Positions 43,255-53,790 of a stretch of DNA of 64,000 bases are shown here, piece after piece. Every line of letters begins with the position of its first letter. Position 1 is the stretch's first letter. Origin of the DNA: Scleroderma bovista. Lineage: Eukaryota; Basidiomycota; Agaricomycetes; Boletales; Sclerodermataceae. The notes under the pieces are model-generated. The model did not search any database. It was not told the origin of the DNA and saw only the letters and a list, made by a program, of their open reading frames with translations. Both the position numbers and the translations under genes were made by a program. The stretch spans positions 1 through 64,000 of the forward strand of contig JAYMGJ010000274.1 of the NCBI GenBank assembly GCA_037178675.1, given 5' to 3'.

Positions 43255-43265
43255 TGAGCTCGAAT
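43255..43265 (+). promoter_or_regulatory. Self-priming primer-binding site, + copy
   Basis: TGAGCTCGAAT two nucleotides after the 5' LTR; it is the exact reverse complement of ATTCGAGCTCA at 43,151-43,161 in the LTR. It is kept in both copies despite their divergence. Confidence 0.7.
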
Positions 43266-43669
43266 CTAAACCATCTACTTGTTCTTCCACGCACTGTTCC
43301 CCAGCCTAGTAAAGGGAAACTATACCCAGACTCCAGGGTTAAGGAGCTTCATCTTCACACCTTCCATTTCGTTCACGGCCAGCCTTTAGTGCCGTTCCTG
43401 TAGTGCTTCGGCATTGGGAGTTTTTAGCACCGCTTCCTTTACGTACTGTACACCAGCCCAGGGTTGTGCCTGGTGTCTGAAGGTCGGCGCCCATTCAAGA
43501 GAGGTTCGCAGCCTCAAGGCAATTGAGACATACATACTCAGTAGTTCCTGCGTCTGTGCAGAGGTAGACCTTGTGATCTGCAGCCACTAGCCATTTGATC
43601 TTTGCATAGCTGTGCCACTGCCCTGACCCGGCGAGCGCGACAGGCGAACAAAGTCTTACGCTTAGTTTA

Positions 43670-44062
43670 GTGGAACATCTGTGTGGATCTAGTCCCAAAA
43701 GTAGCTTTACTCCTACGTCACCCCTTACGGTAGTCACCATACCTTACCAGTTTCCCCGCCACCTCGTCGAAGCACAACAGGAGCGCTTGGCGATCATTTA
43801 CGGTCCCCGCCCTGACACCCTTGTCAAAGTACAGGAAAGGGAGTCGGCGATCGAAGAGGAGTTTCAGTTCACCAACGCCGTTGCCACCTACAGTCGCCTT
43901 GTCAGCAACTTTGAAATCCAAATCCTCCTCGGCTTCCACCGTCCCCTTCCTGTCCCGCCCTTGCCAGACCTCCCACTCACTCGCCGCCGCACGTTCTGGT
44001 CCTCCCGCCTTCGACCGGTTAAACAAAGACCTACCCCCTATTCCCGCCTCCACCCCTACTAG
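43670..44062 (+). other. Open stretch upstream of gag, second chromovirus copy
   Basis: Counterpart of 32,066-32,430, reading FPRHLVEAQQERLAIIYGPR and on to the same basic tail. It opens at a GTG with no in-frame ATG. Its persistence in this otherwise damaged copy may reflect youth and not selection. Confidence 0.3.
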
Positions 44063-44068
44063 TTCGTC

Positions 44069-45063
44069 ATGGCAGACCTCAACCAGCTCCTTGCCCAGCT
44101 TATCCAGGGGCAAGTTAACCTCCAGGCACATATCGCGGCCCTTGTGGCTGCACAGCCTCAGCCAGCACCACCGCCGCACAAGAAGGTGGTCATGGATCCT
44201 GGGAGTTATGATGGCTCCCCTCAGAAGTTCCACGAGTGGTGGTCCAAAAGATCTGGCTTCAGATCTCAATGGAGGGGGCAACCGATGCCCAGGTTACTGC
44301 CGCAGTTCTCTCCCGGCTCACTGGCCCAAAGGCTGGTCGGTGGGCTCAGGTCCGTTTGGACAGCTGCATGGCGGCAGCACAAGCCCTCGCCAACGCCCCG
44401 CCTGTACCAGCAGGCCAACCCGCACCCCCGCCAGCCTGGCCCACTTGGGATGACTTCTCGGAGGAGATAGAGAGGTTCTTTCTCCCTGGTAACAATGCCG
44501 AGTGGGCACGTGCCCAGCTTCTCCGCCTCAGACAGGGCCCAAGGCAGAGAATCAATGATTTCTTAGCGCAGTTCGAGGCGCTCAAGAAACAGGGTGGCTG
44601 TGTGGACGATTACACTCGCGATCTGCTCGAACGTGCGCTCCAGAGGAAACTCTTGGAGCAAATCTATATACAAGGCATGCATCAGGACACGTATGTCCGC
44701 CTTGCAAACTCAGCTCGCGCGATGGGAAGAGCCCAGGAACTCTTCCTTATCAATTTTCAGGGCCAAGGCTCGGCCCGATACTACCAGGGCAAAAATTATC
44801 CGTCTTCAACCGCATCTGGGAGTGGTACCCCCATGGATATAGGTGCCGTTGAGACAAGCCAGCAAAGGGGTAAAGGGCCCCAATGCTACAATTGCCAATT
44901 GTTTGGCCACATCGCACGTGAGTGCACAAAGCCGTGCCGCCCTCGCCGTGGGCAACCACAAGCACAGGCAATGCAAGCCCAGCCAGAGGATGACCGGCTA
45001 AATGCGGTCAGAGGAATGATGTTTGCAGAAATGCAGGCGTTCTTCAAAGATTTAAAAGATTAG
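44069..45063 (+). pseudogene. gag: Chromovirus gag with frameshift
   Basis: It starts MADLNQLLAQLIQGQVNLQA and shifts frame near 44,249, where sequence present in the intact copy is missing after GAGTGGTGGTCCAAAA. The second frame runs on to the zinc knuckle CYNCQLFGHIAREC and the stop TAG at 45,061. Confidence 0.9.
45051..45057 (+). promoter_or_regulatory. Predicted -1 frameshift site (TTTAAAA), + copy
   Basis: T TTA AAA in the gag frame, followed by GAT TAG. Slipping -1 continues as RLVSEDKLGILALES in pol. Confidence 0.7.
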
Positions 45064-48000
45064 TGAGTGAGGATAAATTGGGCATCCTCGCTCTCGAATC
45101 TCCTTTGGACTTAGCTGTACGTATTCTGGACTATAGACTTTCTCACGCTACTACTCCTGCCGTGCAGGAAATATTTAAATACCGCATTGCTTTGCTACGT
45201 ACAAAAATAGCAAAAACCTACAAAAAAGTGTCTTCTGTAGTTTCTCCTGTCTCAGTTTCTCCTTCTCGCTTTTCTGTTTTGTCAGTTGATAACATGGACT
45301 ATGACTCGGACTATACTGTACCTTCTAAGGGGGTCCCTGCAAAGGGCTTGGCACCGGAAGTAAAATTGTGCGTGTTTAATTCCCGATCAAATAAAAATAT
45401 TTCTTCTCCTTCTTTGGCATCTAAGGAACCGGAAAGTCCCGCCGGCAACTTGGAAGTTTCTATGGACTTACGAAGGTCCTTCACAATGGAATGTGAAGTG
45501 ACGGTACCGGTCTGCATCCGCGGACCACTTAATACTATTAAGGTAAACGCTCTGCTAGACAGTGGCGCTACTGGTTGTTTTGTCGACAAGAGCTGGGCTC
45601 TCGATCGACGACTTCAGTTATCTAAGCTGGTAAAACCCATCCCTGTGCTTAATGTAGATGGCACTAGGAATCAGGAGGGCGATATCACGCATTATGTTTT
45701 GTTGACAGTCGGTATTGGGAAACACGCTGAAAAGCTGTGGTGTGCCGTCACGTGCCTTGGAAAAGTGCCGCTTATCCTTGGCCACACCTGGCTTCAGAAG
45801 CATAATCCCGATATAGATTGGGTCACCGGCAAAGTTAATTTAACTAGGTGTCCTCCAGAGTGCAAGTCGCTTTTGGAAACATGCTTTGCTAAGTTATTAC
45901 AAGAAAATGAATCTCAGGAAACTTGGGTGCAAGCTTTAAAAGCTCATGAGTCAAAGGTCACTATCGATGAGTCGACCCTAGAAGAAGCTCAGAAGCAGGT
46001 GCCTAAAGAATACTGGGAATTCTTAGACGTATTTAGTAAAAAGTCGTCAGAGCGCATGCCACTAAGAAAACCTTGGGATCATGGAATTGATCTAAAAGAA
46101 GACTTCCCGCCCAAAAAGGGAAGACTTATCCTGCTCTCTGTTGATGAACAAAAAGAAGTCGAATCGTTCCTTGATGATCAACTTGCTAAAGGATATATTC
46201 GGCCTTCTATTAGTCAGCAGACGTCACCGGTCTTCTTTATCCCAAAAAAGGATGGCAAGAAGCGCATGGTACAGGATTACCGTTATGTAAACGACTGGAC
46301 GATTAAGAATAACTATCCGCTACCGCTTATCTCTCAGCTTGTTGACAAGCTTAAGGGTTGTAAACTCTTCACGAAAATGGATCGTCGTTGGGGTTACAAC
46401 AATGTGAGGATTCGCGAAGGCGACGAGTGGAAAGCTGCGTTTGTAATGCACAAAGGGGCTTTCGAGCCATTAGTTATGTATTTTGGTCTCTGTAATTCAC
46501 CTGCGACATTCCAGAAGATGATGAATGAGATCTTCCACAATATGTCGAATGTCTGCGTGGTGTATATCGATGACCTTATGATATTTACGGATACGGACGA
46601 TCAGGAAAAGCATGATAGAATTGTGCTGGAAGTTTTGAAATGTTTATGTGATAACGATTTATTTGTCAAACCTGAGAAGTGTCGCTTCAGAGTCACCAAA
46701 GTCAACTTCCTCGGAATGATCGTGTCACATGAGGGTATCAAGATGGACCCTGAGAAAGTTAATGCTATTTTGAAGTGGCCTGAGCCAACAAACGTAAAGC
46801 AGGTTCGCGCGTTCCTTGGTCTTGGCAATTTCTATAGACGCTTCATTAAAGATTATGCGATCATGGCCAGGCCCATGACGGACCTTACATGTAAAGATAC
46901 GGTATTTAACTTTGGAGAGAAGGAACGCGCTGCGTTTGAGGCTTTGAAATTTGAAAGCCGCCTTTACTCGTGCTCCGGTACTTCAGTACCCTGACCAGGA
47001 CCGCGAATTCCGTCTCAAAACCGATGTGTCTGAGTTCGCCGTCGGGGGAGTGATATCTGTGAAGTGCAAAGACGGCGAATTCAGACCTGTCGCATACATG
47101 TCACATTCCATGACACCTCCAGAACGAAATTATCCTATTCACGATAAAGAGATGCTGGCTATCATAAAAGCGACTGAGGCCTGGCGCCATTATCTTGAAG
47201 CCACTCCCTACACTTTTGAGATATATACGGACCACCATAATTTAATGTACTTTACTAAGTCACAGAACTTGTCTAAGCGCCAAGCGCGCTGGCAAATGTG
47301 GATGACACGGTTTAACTATTCGCTTATCTATAAGAAGGGAACCCATATGCACGTTGCAGATCCACTTAGCAGGTGATCAGACCATTACGTATCTAGTTCC
47401 GAAGATAACAAGGACCAGGTCCTGTTAAACCCGGTATCTATTAAACTGATTGACGTCACTAATCAGTCTTATGAAGAGCGACAGTCGCTCATTACGAACT
47501 TTCACGACACTCCTGTTGCTGGCCATAAAGGAGTGAAAGCTACGTATAACGTGCTCCGGAAGCATTATTCCTGGAAAGGGATGAAGGAACAGATTCAAAC
47601 CTACGTAAAGCACTGTCAAAAGTGCCAACAGTCCAAGGTATTGAATCAAAAGACTTCTGGAAGTCTTGTTCCTCTCCCTACCCCTAGTGGCCCGTGGCTT
47701 GACGTCACTATGGACTTTACCGAGATGCCGGAATCCCTCGGTTACAATTATATATTAGTCGTGGTTGATCGGTTCTCCAAAGAGGTTGTGTTTGTGCCTT
47801 GCACTAAGGAGGAAACTGCCTTATCAACCGCTGAGTTATTTAGAGACCATGTCTGGTGTCAGCATGGACTCCCGTCTTCTGTTGTGTCAGACCACGGATC
47901 GGTCTTTGCAAGCAACTTCCTGGGGGAGTTGTATAGACTCTTAGGCGTAAAAAGGAAAATGTCTACGGCATTTCACCCTCAGACCGATGGTCAAACAGAG

Positions 48001-48843
48001 CGGTTGAACTGCGAAATTAATCAGTATCTCCGAACCTACGTGAATGATCGACAGAATGAATGGGCCAAATGGATCAAAATTGCCCAGTTCGTCTGGAACA
48101 ACACGGTCTCGGAGGTAACCACTGATTCACCGTTCGGAATTACCCAGAGTTATTCCCCTCGTATGGGTGTTGAACCTGTGGAAACAGTAGCCCCAGCGGC
48201 TAAAGACTTTGCCGCCATATTTAATAAAGTCGTTGAGTCTTCTGAGAAGGCAAAACGTAATATGAAGCTTCAGGCGGACAAGCATAGAAATCCCGCCCCA
48301 GACTATGTTGTAGGCCAACAGGTTTGGCTTTCTACGGACAACCTTCATATGTTAAATCGCACTTCTAAGAAGCTTACAGAGAAGTGGATTGGGCCCTATG
48401 AGGTCACTCGAGTAACCCCGAATGCGGTCGAGCTTAAGCTCCTGAAAACTCTTTGGATTCACCCGGTTGTGAATGTTTCTCAAGTTAAACCTTATTTAGG
48501 CCCTCTTCCCGGTCAGCCTGTGTCTCGGCCCGGTCCGGTACATGTTTCTGAAGAACATGATGAAGAATACGAAGTAGACTATATTGTAGCTTCCCGTATT
48601 TATAAAAGGCAGCTCCAGTATCTGGTACACTGGAAAGGGTACGAAGAACATGAGAGAACATGGGAACCCTCATCAAATTTAAAGAATTCTCCTCTGGTAG
48701 TCGAGCACTTTTACCAAGAAAACCCCTCTGCTCCTCGGAAACTTTGTATGGCCCAAGCGGACTTTGACTCGTTATTTAGTCCTATCCCCGAAAACCTCAT
48801 GGTTTGCGACACTCAGTTCTGCAGTCTGGAATCCTGCACCTGA
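45063..48843 (+). pseudogene. pol: Chromovirus pol with frameshift and nonsense mutation
   Basis: Protease and RT are open to about 46,950, where a 7-nt insertion (TTTGAAA, nearly a local duplication) changes frame at AFEALK. RNase H continues in another frame to 47,373, where TGA stands in place of the CGA of the intact copy. The integrase and chromodomain are open from about 47,380 to the stop at 48,841-48,843. Catalytic motifs such as VYIDDLMIF and TDGQTERLN remain. Confidence 0.92.
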
Positions 48844-48854
48844 GGGGGGAGTAG

Positions 48855-49224
48855 TGTTACGGTCCAACTTTTTATCTTATCTAATCTGCGATTAGATAGC
48901 GTTTATCTTATCTTAGTGTACAGCCTCTATCTTATCTACCTAGTCTAGACCTGTACCTCGTGCTGTACACGCTGCCACCCTTGACATCATTACGCATAGC
49001 CTTAGCTCCACAGTGATGTCATTACATAGCCTTCTACCTGCACGTAGCCTCATGGATAGCCTCGTGTAGCCCTCGTGTATAGTAGTATATATACCGTGCA
49101 ATCAAGCACCCAGAGGCTCCCCATTCGAGCTCATCTTGGGTCTTTGCTCTAGATACTCGTGTCCTATCCTCTTAAGAGCCTTAGTGTGTGGTTGGGTCCT
49201 TGGTGTTTGCCTAGGGTCGTCTCA
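48855..49224 (+). repeat. 3' LTR (370 bp) of the second chromovirus copy
   Basis: Full-length LTR, preceded by the polypurine tract TGAGGGGGGAGTAG at 48,841-48,854 and followed by the target duplication TGTGA. Confidence 0.93.
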
Positions 49225-52200
49225 TGTGAAGACTTACTTCAACAGCGGGATCTCCCATATTAGCTTGCATGAAACCTGTGAGGTTCTCCAGGAAGTTTTG
49301 AGATTGGCCGATAATGTGGTGCTCCTCAACTTTGTTTGGAATAGGATCTGCCAGATTGAGCGCATCACGTTTCATACGGATGCGGCGAATGCAGACTTGC
49401 CGCCGCTCTATGGACGCTAACTGGGATACGTACGCCTTGTGACTAGTCCTGGCAAATCGAATTTTGCTTGTACGGTGCTCAAGTTCTCCCTGCATAGTAG
49501 AAAAATAAGCTGCGTACAACATGCACAAAGACCAGACGTACAGATTGTGTTGAATACGAGTCGGTGGTGCCATACATTCTAATCTGCGACGGGTAATCCG
49601 CCAAGGCGTGTAGCTTGTAAGTTTGGAGGTTGAGCCCCTTGAGCTGTTGTCCATGCCGATGTGACCTGGCGCCTTGAGGCTGTCAGCTTGACTTGCCCAA
49701 ATTTTGCTGTCCCTGGCGCCGTCGTCGAGCTTTGGTTTCACGGGGTAACTCCTTGGTCGCAAATGATGGACAGGTATCCGAGGCGAAGTTGCGAATGTGA
49801 TTTCCCAGATCCTTTGTCATGCTTTCAAAGATATCAAGGGTCTCTTCTGTGTGCAGACGCAGCTTGGCGAGTCCATGCCAATGGCAGAGTGCATACAGCA
49901 AGCAAAGCACATCCGCATTATGAGGATCAGGCAGTAGTCCTGCAAAAACTGGGATGGAACACTATGCATCAGCCATACTGAATGAGACAGACAGTAGTGG
50001 AAATGGCAGAAAAACCGATACTGACTTGTAGTACATCCTCAAAATCTCGAGCAGCTAACCTCTTCATCTCTGAGACATTTCTATGAAAACGCCAAATGGT
50101 GTCCCGGCCAAAAGTAGGCACTTGACGAAAACTTATCCCACAATCAACTTCGTTGATTGTTCTACAACAGCAAACAGGTCTGCTTACCGGTGATCAAGTT
50201 CAGCCAGCACCGAACCCTTAAGGCTATCCACAATGCGGAACAAGTGTATCAAGATGGATTTCCAGACCCCCAGTTCAAATTCATGCAGCAGGTCAATGAC
50301 AAGCATAAGGAAAAAATTAAAACCTGTGTGGCCCAGTCTTTCTGAAAAGGCATTCTGGACAGTTATAATAAGACATTTTAAGTCCATGTTACAGCGAGAA
50401 TACATACTATTGTTGGGACCAGAGATTCTGGCTTGAGAAGGGATTCCACTTGAGGGGTGTCGACAACATATTGTTCTTTGTATATCAACCGGCGGGCAGC
50501 AGAGATCTTCTCACATCTCTCCACAGTATCACGTCGAGCAAGGATTACATGCTGCAGCATGTCATTTTCCGTCGCAACGTTCTGCAACATTACCTTTGGG
50601 ACAAGACAGCGAGGACATGGACATCCTCCGAGGTTGCGGATATTGGCTATGAGAACCCTATTACCGTAGCTTCTTCAGTAGGTAAAAACAAAATACGAGT
50701 ACATACTTTTCCAGGTAGTCTGCTGAATATGTGAAGATCCGAGGAAAGATTCGCCTCTTGACATTGTCCCCACATGCAACTATCACTCCATGCTCATACG
50801 CATGAAGGAATTCTTCATCAAGCAGATCTTTCCATTGGGCGTGAAAAAGTTCGCGATGACAATGCGTGAACAAAGGGTTGCCGGGTAACTTGTCACCGCC
50901 AGTATGCTCCGCTACGAAATCCTTAAAATTATCGGGTAGCTGAATTGAAATAAATTTGAATCACTACAAAATATGAAACTACGAAACACATACCATCTGA
51001 AAGTATGCCGCATGTGAACAACGGTTCATGGTTGGGGTGCAACGTTGATACTTGGATTCATTTCCAAAATACACGTAGAGTGGCCATAATTTAGCATCTC
51101 CAAAGGCTGTTAACTGAGTAGCGTCAGACCAAAACATTAGTGCAACAATGCGCCGAGGCAAAGTGCAATCAGTAGAATCTAGATGGACGTCCTGCAAGTT
51201 ACGGTGTGCGGCGATAAAGGCTTGGGAAGAGAATAATTCACCGTAGATGCCAATATCATCAGCGTCACATGAACGTTTCCACCGCAGTGAGTAAGGTTCG
51301 AAGCGAAAGGTTTTGGAGCGTACAGGGTCCGAAAGTACCTCACGAATGATCGAAAGAAGACACCGACGATAAAAATTGCTGATTGCGTAGCTTCTTGGAC
51401 CAGGATTTAAGAAACGTTGAGGAAATGGAACAGATATGGTAATTTCCCTTTGCATCCAACTGCCGCCCTCAGTTTTCCACTCCTCCGAGTCAGGTGCTGC
51501 TTGAGAGGGGCCATGGACCGTCTCGAGGCTGCCCAGTTGACAGTCGATTGCGGTCCAATTCGTGTGATGTAAGTCTTCAGTACGAAAGTTAGGACTTGTG
51601 ATGATCTCCATCAGCTTCTTGAAGCTGTGTTGGGATTTCTGTGTGCCTTTGTTCCAATACCAATCACCGATACGCCATGAATTCTCATTTGGGTAAGGGT
51701 AAAAAAGATTCAAAGAACTTGGCAATGGCTGAGAGATGTTGGGTGTCTCAAATCTGGTTGTTGGAAGTGGGTCAGCCCCACTCTAATCTTCAGGATCATT
51801 GGTGCTAGGAATAGAGTTTTTGTCGTATAAGCAAAACAAACCAAATGAATTCACTTTGGTGGCTACCACAGTGCATTGCTGTGAAGGAAGCTGCGCTGAC
51901 TGATCAGGTCCATCTGCCCGAGAGGAAAATTGGTCATTCGACGTCACAGAGGCAACCGCAGCAGTAGGACAAGTGCCCGAGTTCGCCTGTGTTATGTTGA
52001 CTTCAAGTGGGACCTCTACGTCTTGGGGAGGTAATGGCAAGGGGGGCTCTGGGAGCAGGTCTCGAAAATGTTTTGGGAGTCGCCGGTTGGTTCGTCGAGG
52101 CCTACGGATGGACAATGGCACATTGTCACCTTCAGTTTGCACAATGCCTGATGACTCCAATGTGATGCGTCAGATAAAGCCTATTAAAAAAAAGTATACA

Positions 52201-52551
52201 CACCTGGTCAACTCTTGATACACGAGCTTCGTTTGAAACTTTGGTCTGCCTAGGCTGTATTGTATCCATTGACCCGAGAGTGTTCAAGACTTCAAGAACA
52301 GTATCGCCCAGAGTGTCATCAACGGTATCATGATGAGAGACAGTCTTTGGAGTTACTATTTGGGAGGAACTTGCAGATTCTTCATCTTCAATGCGACACT
52401 TCTTGCTACGATAAGATTCCCTTGCATGACTGAGTACGTGAGCCAGACATTTTTTACCCTTCAAACAGGTTTTCTTGTGTCTTGTGAAAGCACCAGTATC
52501 ACCGAATGACTGGCTGCAGACGCATTCCTGAGAGTAACTTGTTGAGATCAT
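49225..52551 (-). pseudogene. Plavaka-type transposase, N-terminal and core part (gene split by chromovirus)
   Basis: The gene starts on the - strand near 52,551. An N-terminal zinc-finger-like stretch (CVCSQSFGDTGAFTRHKKTC) is followed by a linker, then PNENSWRIGDWYWNKGTQKS, LHHTNWTAIDCQLGSLET, RIVALMFWSDATQLTAFGDA with KLWPLYVYFGNESKYQRC, LFTHCHRELFHAQWKDLLDE, ADYLEK, FFLMLVIDLLHEFELGVWKS, LCHWHGLAKLRLHTEETLDI and ELEHRTSKIRF. Several introns of about 50 nt separate these parts. The order and motifs match Plavaka transposases of basidiomycetes, which cut and paste DNA transposons. The reading ends at GDPAVE, cut by the chromovirus; the C terminus is at 41,829-42,908. Apart from the insertion the gene may have been intact. 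Confidence 0.82.
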
Positions 52552-52960
52552 CGCAGGGTTCCAGTGAGACTAGTAGTAGTTGCAGCTATTTGCATTAGTA
52601 ATTCACATGCTGCTATTTGGATAGTATTCGGACCTGTTGAGCTGGGCCAGTCCCAACTCATGGCCCTGTGATCTGCGGGTCAAGCCTTGTTAACTACATA
52701 TCAACAACACCGTCGAGATTGCTATGTAGCCAGTCCGAGTGACAAGTAAACTCAACTACAATGCATTAGATGTAACAAGGAGGCCAAACAAAGTACAATC
52801 GTCAAGTGATGAGGGTCCGCGCTTCCCCCCTTCACTAGGTGTTCATACAACATTTATGATAGCACCCATTCACGTGTAAAACTTTATGCATATGGCATGA
52901 CTATCAGTTCCTAAGGGAAAACTACAGATGAGCCAATGCATCGCGACAAGTATAAAATAA
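52552..52960. other. Spacer upstream of the transposase gene
   Basis: No gene visible. The Plavaka promoter and one transposon terminus should lie here or further right; I could not pick out terminal inverted repeats by eye. Confidence 0.35.
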
Positions 52961-53676
52961 CTAACATTTGTTCACAGAAGAAGTTACAACGTGAGAAAAT
53001 CTCCTATTAGCAAGTTTAATGCGAGGAGATTCCAAGCGAGACGAAAGGGGACGAATAACCAGCCGTCCCGCTGCAAGAAGATATTGCGCTTCTGGATTGG
53101 AAGAACCGATTGTGGACAAAAATCGTGCATGAGCAACTTCAATAGTTTCCTTAGAAAGATATTTCACAACAGTCTCTTCCATTTCCTCAAGCAACTGCTG
53201 AGTCTTCAGCAAGTTCTCCAAGGCGGCCTTCTTTTCCATCATAGCAGCAGACCAATGACGACCTTGCTGTTCAGCATAATGGAAGGCAGCTTTGCTCTAA
53301 ACCCGATGGTAAACACTCACAAATACAAACTACTAGGCGAAGTAAATACCGGGTCGATATTCCTCTCAGTTTTTGAACAAGCCTTCTCAATTGACCCATC
53401 AACTACGGAATTAGGCGGCAAGGGCGAGGGCGAGGGCGAGGAGAAGGAAGATAACGAAGGCAACGAAAGTGGCGAGTCTAAGCTCTTGGAAGTTGGACGA
53501 TCAACAGACACAAAGTCAGAACATCCCTCTGCCTTTACTATGCTGGGGGAAGTAGAGTGCAAACAATGGGAGGAAGTACGGTGGAAAATACATCTCTCCG
53601 TTTCCGTGGTGGACATGTCCGAGTAGAAGTGAGGTGGCCCAAAGCTTGAAGACGTGGGAGGATACTGCTGTCTCAT
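52961..53676 (-). CDS. Hypothetical gene, Ser/Pro-rich then coiled-coil, - strand
   Basis: One open stretch starts at ATG 53,676 (MRQQYPPTSSSFGPPHFYSD) and is rich in Ser and Pro. A second, at 53,242-52,961, has a likely coiled coil, ENLLKTQQLLEEMEETVVKY, and ends LANRRFSHVVTSSVNKC. They may be two exons of one gene with an intron near 53,245-53,330. I do not recognise the family. It lies directly downstream of the gene split by the solo LTR and may be part of it. Confidence 0.3.
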
Positions 53677-53790
53677 TTATAGTTGTTTGACTCCACCCTT
53701 ATCAGAAATCATAATTTCAAACTCCATTTCAGTGCTGTGTTTATCCACTTGATATGTTGGACCAGGGTACCCAAAAATTGACACATTCGG

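Larger units (their letters stand above)
42914..49224 (+). mobile_element. Second chromovirus copy, mutated, inserted in the Plavaka transposase gene
   Basis: A 6,311-bp element of the same family as 26,907-33,244 in opposite orientation, with the perfect 5-bp target duplication TGTGA (42,909-42,913 and 49,225-49,229). It carries a frameshift in gag, one in the RT/RNase H region and a nonsense codon before integrase, so it is not autonomous. Many differences from the other copy are C-to-T or G-to-A. Confidence 0.95.

Noticed and set aside
43164..43403. 79-codon + strand frame in and after the chromovirus LTR
   Set aside because: It spans the LTR end and the primer-binding site, and related frames appear in other LTR copies with different continuations; it is leader sequence.
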